Shown: positions 6,151-10,732 of the stretch, piece by piece | How the letters are laid out: the number at the start of each line of letters is the position of its first letter | Numbering within the stretch: the stretch's first letter is position 1 | Source of the DNA: a bacterium | Lineage (GTDB): Bacteria; Vulcanimicrobiota; Vulcanimicrobiia; Vulcanimicrobiales; Vulcanimicrobiaceae | Assembly: GCA_021807065.1 (NCBI GenBank) | Contig: JAKAPO010000052.1 | Location: 1 to 10,732, forward strand | Reading direction: 5' to 3' | DNA length: 10,732 nt | Translations under genes and position numbers: made by a program | The notes under the pieces: generated by a model | What the model was told of the DNA's origin: nothing | What the model saw: the letters and a program-made list of their open reading frames with translations, nothing else | Database searches by the model: none

Positions 6151-6590
6151 AAATATCGCGGCCGTCTTGGAACGAGTATTTCATGGAGATCGCGCGCACC
6201 GTGGCGACTCGCGCGACCTGTCCGCGTGCCTCCGTCGGCTGTGTCATCGTGCGCGAGCACCGGATCCTGACCACGGGCTATAACGGTGCGCCGCGGGGCG
6301 TGGCGCACTGCACGGAAGCGGGCTGTGTCCTGCGCGACGATCACTGCGTGCGGACGACGCACGCCGAAGCGAACGCGGTCATCCAAGGCGCTCTGCACGG
6401 CATCGCGTTGCAGGGCGCGATGGCATACTGCACGCATCAACCTTGCGTGGGGTGCTCGAAACTCCTCATCAGCGCCGGCATCGTGAAGATCGTCTACCAA
6501 GATCCCTATCCCGACCCCGTTGCGCTCGCACTGCTCACCGAAGCGGGTGTGACGCTGGTTCCGTTTGCGCCGCGGGAGAGTGCATGCTGA
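6144..6590 (+). CDS. comEB: dCMP deaminase family protein (ComEB-like)
   Basis: A 148-residue zinc-dependent cytidine/deoxycytidylate deaminase, predicted to convert dCMP to dUMP, the precursor for thymidylate synthesis. The catalytic zinc site is His73-Ala-Glu75 (THAEANA, with Glu75 the proton shuttle) and Cys101/Cys104 in CTHQPCVGC. GYNGAPRG (45-52) is the family substrate-loop motif. Extra cysteines at 26, 56, 61 and 68 match the second, structural zinc region of this family, though the stretch between 61 and 73 is shorter than usual. ATG 6144 gives the expected N-terminus (RPSWNEYFMEIA); a start at Met14 would remove conserved residues. There is no clear Shine-Dalgarno, and the start codon is supplied by a dispersed repeat (GGGATGACAG). 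The last 7 nt overlap the next gene, implying coupled translation. Confidence 0.92.
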   Translation: MTEISRPSWNEYFMEIARTVATRATCPRASVGCVIVREHRILTTGYNGAPRGVAHCTEAGCVLRDDHCVRTTHAEANAVIQGALHGIALQGAMAYCTHQPCVGCSKLLISAGIVKIVYQDPYPDPVALALLTEAGVTLVPFAPRESAC

Positions 6591-7648
6591 CCGCCGGCAT
6601 CGTCTACGCGGCAACGTTCGCTATCGCTGTTGCCGTCGCGGCCTCCGTAACGCCGCTCATCCTCAAGCTGGCGACGCGCCTCGGCGTCGTGCACGAAGCC
6701 GAAGAGGAGCGCCACATTCACGCCGTCCCGACGCCGCGCATCGGGGGCGTCAGCGTCTTTCTCGGTTTCGTCGTAGCGCTCTTCGCCGTTCTCGGCCTCG
6801 CGCTAGCGTCGCCGTACATCCTCGCACCCGCCGGCGCGTCGCATCGGCTCGCGTTGCTGACGACGCAATTCGACAGCGTTCACAAACTCGTCGGATTGCT
6901 CTTTGGCAGCCTGTTGATCCTTGGCGTCGGGATATGGGACGATTTGATGGGCATGAAGCCGCGCAACAAGTTCATCGCGCAGGCGCTGGTCGCGCTCGTC
7001 TCAATGCTCTACGGTTTCATCATTCCGGGCATCACCAACCCGTTCAACCACAACCCGGACACGAACTGGATCGACTTTCCGCTTTGGGCCGGAATTCCAC
7101 TGACGCTGCTGTGGTACGTCGGTATGATGAACGCGATCAATTTCATTGACGGCCTCGACGGACTACTGGCCGGTTTTACGGGCATCTCGAGTCTCTTCAT
7201 GTTCGCAATCTTCGTTCAACACACGAGCGTCGTCGTGGCGATCGTCGTCGTCGCGCTGGCCGGTGCGGCGCTGGGCTTCCTGCCGTACAACTTCAATCCG
7301 GCACGCATCTTCTTAGGCGACGCCGGATCGCTCTTTATCGGGTACGTCTTCGCGACGGTTTCAATCATCGGCACGAGTAAGACCGCAATCGCCATCAGCC
7401 TTATCGTCCCGCTCGTGATTCTCGCGCTGCCGGTGCTCGACACCGCCGCCGTCATCGCGCGGCGCTCGCTCACCGGAAAGGCGATCACGCAAGCCGATCG
7501 CGGCCATTTCCACCACCACCTCGTCTACACGTTTGGGCTCAACGTGCGGCAGGCGGTGTTGCTCATCTATGCGCTCTGCTTTGTGCTTGGAATGGTCGCG
7601 CTTTACGTCTCCGGAGGCCTCACCCACGTCTTCCGGCACGTCAATTGA
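6584..7648 (+). CDS. Undecaprenyl-phosphate GlcNAc-1-phosphate transferase (WecA/TagO, MraY superfamily)
   Basis: A 354-residue integral membrane enzyme expected to transfer GlcNAc-1-P (or a related sugar phosphate) from a UDP-sugar to undecaprenyl phosphate on the inner face of the membrane, the first step of lipid-linked envelope polysaccharide or teichoic acid-like polymers. Visible motifs in order: PTPRIGG (49-55), WDDLMGMKPRNKFIAQ with the Mg-binding Asp pair 119-120, NFIDGLDGL (186-194), FLGDAGSLFIGY (243-254), and ADRGHFHHHL (304-313). The last is the C-terminal His motif typical of WecA/TagO and not MraY. About ten hydrophobic segments are spread along the protein. ATG 6584 is preceded by GGGAGAG and overlaps the deaminase stop (ATGCTGA); an open extension upstream is only antiparallel reading of the deaminase gene. 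The gene overlaps wecB, which supports an envelope glycan role. The exact sugar substrate is inferred. Confidence 0.91.
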   Translation: MLTAGIVYAATFAIAVAVAASVTPLILKLATRLGVVHEAEEERHIHAVPTPRIGGVSVFLGFVVALFAVLGLALASPYILAPAGASHRLALLTTQFDSVHKLVGLLFGSLLILGVGIWDDLMGMKPRNKFIAQALVALVSMLYGFIIPGITNPFNHNPDTNWIDFPLWAGIPLTLLWYVGMMNAINFIDGLDGLLAGFTGISSLFMFAIFVQHTSVVVAIVVVALAGAALGFLPYNFNPARIFLGDAGSLFIGYVFATVSIIGTSKTAIAISLIVPLVILALPVLDTAAVIARRSLTGKAITQADRGHFHHHLVYTFGLNVRQAVLLIYALCFVLGMVALYVSGGLTHVFRHVN

Positions 7649-8823
7649 AAGTCGAAAGTGCTGCTCCGTTGCGCGTCATGGCGGTCTTTGGCACGCGCCC
7701 GGACACGATCAAGATGGCGCCGGTCGTTCACGCGCTGCGGGCGAACGCCAACATCGAAAGCGTCGTCTGCGTTACGGCGCAGCATCGCAAGATGCTCGAT
7801 GATCTGCTCGAGTTCTTCTCGATCGCGCCCGATTACGATCTCAACGTCATGACCGACGACCAAACCTTGACGGAGGTAACGACGCGCGTACTCGAGGGGA
7901 TGGAGCCGGTCCTCCACGCCGCCAAGCCGGAAGTCGTTCTCGTGCACGGCGACACGACGACGAGCACGAGCGCGGCGCTCGCGTCATTCTATCGTCAAGT
8001 GCCGGTTGGCCACGTCGAGGCGGGGCTGCGTACGGGCGATCGCTGGTTGCCGTTTCCTGAGGAGATGAACCGCCGCCTTACGGGGACGATTGCCTCCTAT
8101 CATTTTGCGCCAACGGCGCTCTCGCGCGAGCACCTGATTCGCGAACACGTCGCGTCGGAAGACGTCATCGTCACCGGAAACACCGTCATCGACGCGTTCC
8201 TGGAAACAGCGGCGCGTGCAGACCTCCCGGAACCACCGCGGTGGAGCGAGTTGGATCCGAAGCGCCCCGTCATTGCCGTGACCGCACACCGCCGGGAGAA
8301 CCATCCGTACATGCGCGAGATGTGCGAGGCGATGCTGGAAATTGCACAAATGCCGCAACGTCCGCAGCTCTATTGGCCGGTACATCCATCACCTCGCGTG
8401 CGTGGGGTCGCGCAGGAGGTTCTCGGCGGCGTGCCGGGGGTCGTGCTCGTCGAGCCGGTCGACTACGCCCAGATGGTTGCGGCGGTCAAGGGCTGTACCT
8501 TCGTGCTCACCGATTCGGGCGGGCTCCAAGAGGAGGCGCCGTGTCTGGGCAAACCGGTCTTGGTCATGCGCGACGAAACGGAACGACCGGAGGGTCTCGA
8601 AGCGGGAACGCTCGAGCTGGTCGGTCATCACCGCGAGAACATCGTTGCCGGTGCCCGCCGGTTACTCGTCGATCGCGCGCACTTCGAGAGCATGGCAAAG
8701 GCGGCCAATCCGTACGGGGACGGCCGTGCAGCGGACCGCATCGTCGCGTGGCTCCTCGCCCGATTGCGCGACGGCGCCTACCCGCGCCAATTCGGCACCA
8801 CTGGCGGCGGCTGCGAAGAGTGA
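7645..8823 (+). CDS. wecB: UDP-N-acetylglucosamine 2-epimerase (non-hydrolysing)
   Basis: A 392-residue GT-B-fold cytoplasmic enzyme interconverting UDP-GlcNAc and UDP-ManNAc. Motifs: FGTRPDTIKMAP (15-26; usually FGTRPEAIKMAP), HGDTTTS with Asp103, GHVEAGLRTGDRWLPFPEEMNR with Glu125 and Glu139, GNTVIDA (178-184), VTAHRRENH with His215, and TDSGGLQEEAPCLGKPVLVMR (289-309, shown here only as the family signature). The spacing of Asp103, Glu125 and Glu139 matches Asp95, Glu117 and Glu131 of the E. coli enzyme. The start is uncertain. TTG 7645 overlaps the preceding stop (TTGA) and gives the longest product; TTG 7669 and ATG 7678 are in frame, but the ATG would cut into the first strand. No Shine-Dalgarno is visible, so expression probably depends on coupling with the transferase gene. 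Confidence 0.94.
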   Translation: MKVESAAPLRVMAVFGTRPDTIKMAPVVHALRANANIESVVCVTAQHRKMLDDLLEFFSIAPDYDLNVMTDDQTLTEVTTRVLEGMEPVLHAAKPEVVLVHGDTTTSTSAALASFYRQVPVGHVEAGLRTGDRWLPFPEEMNRRLTGTIASYHFAPTALSREHLIREHVASEDVIVTGNTVIDAFLETAARADLPEPPRWSELDPKRPVIAVTAHRRENHPYMREMCEAMLEIAQMPQRPQLYWPVHPSPRVRGVAQEVLGGVPGVVLVEPVDYAQMVAAVKGCTFVLTDSGGLQEEAPCLGKPVLVMRDETERPEGLEAGTLELVGHHRENIVAGARRLLVDRAHFESMAKAANPYGDGRAADRIVAWLLARLRDGAYPRQFGTTGGGCEE

Positions 8824-9005
8824 AGAGTCTCGTGCCCCTGCTGGGTGCCGGGGGTGCGTTCGCCGGCGCGACGTTGCTTGGGCTTTGGGCGGGGATCGCG
8901 GTATCGGCGCGAACGGGCAGCGCCGTTTGGATGTTCGCCGGGCTCTTCGGCGGCATGTTTTTGGGTGGTTATAGCGCCTATCGGTTGCTGGTGAGGTCGC
9001 TCTGA
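8820..9005 (+). CDS. atpZ: AtpZ-like small membrane protein (ATP synthase accessory subunit)
   Basis: A 61-residue protein starting at GTG 8820, which overlaps the wecB stop as GTGA. It consists of two hydrophobic helices, about 5-27 and 34-57. The second reads MFAGLFGGMFLGGYSAYRLL, in the style of the AtpZ/F0F1-ATPase accessory family (glycine-rich helix ending in Y-x-x-Y/YRLL). It sits immediately before an AtpI-type protein and atpB, the usual place of atpZ. AtpZ and AtpI are described as helpers in c-ring assembly and Mg2+/Ca2+ supply; the role here is inferred from family and position. Such a short protein limits certainty. Confidence 0.75.
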   Translation: MKSLVPLLGAGGAFAGATLLGLWAGIAVSARTGSAVWMFAGLFGGMFLGGYSAYRLLVRSL

Positions 9006-9013
9006 ACGCTGCG

Positions 9014-9364
9014 TTGCGCAAGGGATTGCTTGGAGCGGCAGCCGCCGCCGCCGTCGCCGCGCTGGTTGTGGTTCGCTGGCTCCCGCTGCCGGCGCTCGCC
9101 TTGGCGACCGGCACCCTGTGCGGTATCCTCAACGTGGTGCTGACATGGCGCGGCGTGGAACGGCTCGCGCAAAGCCGCAGCCCTGGGAGCTTCGTCTTTA
9201 GTAGTTTATTGCGAATCGGAGTCTTCGGTATAGTGCCCGTGGCATTCGCTGCGGCCGGTCCGTGGTGGGCGATGATCTGGTACTTTGCCGGCTTCTTCCT
9301 TCCGACGGTGCTGTGCGCGCGTGCCCTCTCGCGCGATCCCAACGAACCCTCAAGATCACTCTAG
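9014..9364 (+). CDS. atpI: ATP synthase subunit I-like membrane protein (AtpI)
   Basis: A 116-residue protein with about four hydrophobic segments (around 5-20, 24-44, 62-80, 84-104) and a short polar tail. The central GTLCGILNVVLTW (33-45) and the Arg-rich loop after it match the ATP-synt_I pattern. It lies between atpZ and atpB. The most likely start is TTG 9014; there is no clear Shine-Dalgarno, and a CTG at 9002 overlapping the atpZ stop is possible. Its TAG stop shares its last base with the GTG start of atpB. AtpI is known as a chaperone-like factor for assembly of the c-ring in several bacteria. Confidence 0.78.
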   Translation: MRKGLLGAAAAAAVAALVVVRWLPLPALALATGTLCGILNVVLTWRGVERLAQSRSPGSFVFSSLLRIGVFGIVPVAFAAAGPWWAMIWYFAGFFLPTVLCARALSRDPNEPSRSL

Positions 9365-10098
9365 TGAAAGAACACATCGGCGAACACTACATCTGGAGGC
9401 TGCCGGTGCTCGGTGCCGTGCACGCGGACACGATCGTGACGACGTGGCTGGTCATGATCGTTTCGCTTGCGCTTTTTGCGTGGATCGGTGCGAGTTATCG
9501 CCGCTCGCAATATATCGGCAAACGTCATGCGATCGCCGAAGGCGTGATCAACTACATCTCCGATCTGGCGAGCCAGTCACTCGGCGCTGCCGGAGAGCCG
9601 TTCATCCCGTTCTTCGTTGCGCTGTTCATCTTCATTTTCTTGCTCAACCAATTTGGGATGCTGCCGTTCAAGACCGTGGGCCTGCCGTTCGGCGGCTCGC
9701 CGACCGCGGACATCAATACGGTGGTTCCGCTCGCCTTGATCGTCTTCTTCATGATTCAGATCGTCGCGCTGCGCCGAAAAGGCGTCCGATACTTCGGCCA
9801 CCTTTTGAAGCCGTTTTGGTGGCTCGCACCGATCAACACGCTCGAAGAGCTGGTGCGACCCATAACGCTGTGCGCGCGCCTGTTCTTCAATATCTTCGTC
9901 GGCGAGCTGCTTTTCATCATCGTGGCTTCGGTCGTCATCGCGCGCGTGAAGATCGGCTGGTTCGACCTGTCGCTCTCGATGACGTTCGTGCCGTTTCTGA
10001 TCCAGTTCTTCAACTTCTTCGTGGGTACGGTCCAGGCGTTCGTATTCACGCTCTTGGCGATCGTCTACATGTCGCTGGCGATCGCGGAAGAACACTAA
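9364..10098 (+). CDS. atpB: F0F1 ATP synthase subunit a
   Basis: A 244-residue membrane subunit that forms the proton half-channels against the c-ring. GTG 9364 shares one base with the atpI stop (TAGTG) and gives the N-terminus VKEHIGEHYIWRLP, which is of normal length; the frame continues upstream only as an overlap with atpI. Hydrophobic helices lie at about 25-43, 80-98, 117-135, 165-193 and 206-240. The essential arginine is Arg172 in VRPITLCARLFFNIFVGEL, equivalent to Arg210 of E. coli subunit a. Gln223 in GTVQAFVFTLLAIVYMSLA corresponds to Gln252. The rest of the F0 sector follows at once. Confidence 0.95.
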   Translation: MKEHIGEHYIWRLPVLGAVHADTIVTTWLVMIVSLALFAWIGASYRRSQYIGKRHAIAEGVINYISDLASQSLGAAGEPFIPFFVALFIFIFLLNQFGMLPFKTVGLPFGGSPTADINTVVPLALIVFFMIQIVALRRKGVRYFGHLLKPFWWLAPINTLEELVRPITLCARLFFNIFVGELLFIIVASVVIARVKIGWFDLSLSMTFVPFLIQFFNFFVGTVQAFVFTLLAIVYMSLAIAEEH

Positions 10099-10123
10099 TG
10101 CACATAAGAGAAAGGATATTTTC

Positions 10124-10399
10124 GTGACCTCTGCAGCATTCGTTGCCGCACTGACGCTGCTGTCTTTCGGAATCATCATTGCGGGTGTCGCATTCGGCTC
10201 CGCAATCGGTGACGGGCTGGTTGCCAGCAAGGCCGTCGAATCGATTGCGCGCCAGCCCGAGGCGCGCCCCAATATCATGCTGTTCATGTTCCTGGGCATC
10301 GGCATCCTGGAAGCGTTTCCGATCATCGGCATCGGGTTTGCGTTCTACATTTTCTTGGTCGTGGCGAACGTTCCGAGCCTCATCAGCCACTTGAAGTAA
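10124..10399 (+). CDS. atpE: F0F1 ATP synthase subunit c
   Basis: A 91-residue hairpin of two membrane helices (about 5-37 and 50-81) joined by the polar loop ARQPEARPN (42-50), which contacts the central stalk. The proton-carrying carboxylate is Glu63 in GILEAFPII. The residue after it is Ala, and the position matching the Na+-ligand Gln of Ilyobacter is Asp30 (GSAIGDGL), so the Na+-binding set is missing and H+ coupling is predicted. The start is GTG 10124, with AAAGGA at 10111-10116 (7-nt spacing), the best ribosome site of the operon and consistent with high demand for c subunits. It lies 25 bp after atpB. Confidence 0.95.
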   Translation: MTSAAFVAALTLLSFGIIIAGVAFGSAIGDGLVASKAVESIARQPEARPNIMLFMFLGIGILEAFPIIGIGFAFYIFLVVANVPSLISHLK

Positions 10400-10402
10400 G
10401 CC

Positions 10403-10732
10403 GTGTTTCTGTATCCCGACGGCACGCTCGTCATCCAGCTGATCAACTTCGCGATCTTCTTCGCGATCTTGAACGTCGTGTTCTTGCGCCCCGTCGCGGC
10501 TGCGATCCGCAGACGGCGCGAGTACATCAACAGCCTCGTCGCCGATTACGATCGCTATCAGGCTGAGGGCAAGGCGTTGCGCGAGCGGGCGGAGGGCATA
10601 CGCGCGGCCGCCCGCCGGGAAGCCGAGCACACCGTGTCGAGCGCGCGAGCGCGGGCCTCGGACGAAGCGGCTGATATCGCCGCGAAGTACTCGGCGCAAA
10701 CGAAGGCGATCGTGGAGGAGGCAGCGGCCACC
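10403..10732 (+). CDS. atpF: F0F1 ATP synthase subunit b, N-terminal part
   Basis: The gene begins at GTG 10403, 3 bp after the atpE stop, and runs out of the window after 110 codons. Residues 1-30 form the single membrane anchor (PDGTLVIQLINFAIFFAILN, then the conserved Phe-Leu-Arg-Pro-Val). From about 31 the chain is a charged, Ala/Arg/Glu-rich helix with heptad-like spacing, the peripheral stalk that will bind the delta subunit. The position after atpE and the FLRPV motif identify it; b and b' types cannot be separated from this part alone. Confidence 0.92.
   Translation, partial: MFLYPDGTLVIQLINFAIFFAILNVVFLRPVAAAIRRRREYINSLVADYDRYQAEGKALRERAEGIRAAARREAEHTVSSARARASDEAADIAAKYSAQTKAIVEEAAAT

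Noticed and set aside
8241..8819. Long upstream extension of the AtpZ frame
   Set aside because: It overlaps wecB fully and is Arg-rich; the GTG at 8820 gives a normal-size AtpZ-like protein.
9577..10332. 251-codon minus-strand open frame across atpB and atpE
   Set aside because: It is the complement of two clear ATP synthase genes; the His/Asp/Glu/Arg-rich translation is an antisense artefact of membrane-protein codons.

Overview
The window is GC-rich, densely coded bacterial chromosome. Most of it is housekeeping. The right-hand gene order (rpiB, glyA, upp, comEB-like dCMP deaminase, wecA/tagO-like transferase, wecB, atpZ, atpI, atpB, atpE, atpF) resembles clusters known from Clostridia and Bacillus (rpiB/glyA/upp ahead of the atp operon). 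The high GC, the many GTG/TTG starts and the CATCCCGAGC-type dispersed repeats point instead to a GC-rich, little-cultured lineage such as Eremiobacterota/WPS-2, Armatimonadota or Chloroflexota. That placement is an inference; there is no rRNA or marker phylogeny here.

Left block (1..1935, minus strand), in transcription order: a small metallopeptidase-like gene broken by frameshifts (1935->1462), a double-SIS sugar-phosphate isomerase/deaminase resembling the isomerase half of GlmS (1418->411), and the 5' part of a peptide-type ABC transporter substrate-binding lipoprotein (400->1, running out of the window). The last two are 10 bp apart and are probably one uptake/catabolism unit. From 1936 to 2351 there is no convincing gene; it holds a strong 19-bp-arm hairpin (1992..2036) and one copy of a dispersed repeat (2291..2341).

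Centre (2352..5131): a minus-strand TIM-barrel sugar isomerase-like gene lies divergent from rpiB, whose catalytic residues are intact. Between rpiB and glyA is a 278-bp foldback element (3601..3878) with perfect 19-bp terminal inverted repeats. One repeat contains the rpiB stop codon and the other contains the likely glyA Shine-Dalgarno. glyA is full length.

Right block (5303..10732): upp, then 172 bp made largely of CATCCCGAGC-type repeats, then a tightly overlapping run: dCMP deaminase, WecA/TagO-type glycosyl-phosphate transferase, UDP-GlcNAc 2-epimerase, AtpZ, AtpI, AtpB (a), AtpE (c), and AtpF (b, cut by the window end). Four stop/start overlaps suggest translational coupling from the deaminase through atpB. 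Together these genes salvage uracil and supply dUMP, start lipid-linked envelope glycan synthesis (GlcNAc-1-P on undecaprenyl phosphate, ManNAc supply), and build the proton channel of ATP synthase.

I see no defence island, CRISPR array, tRNA or rRNA. The parts that go beyond a routine annotation are the foldback element, the repeat that supplies the deaminase start codon, the frameshifted peptidase and the intergenic hairpin.
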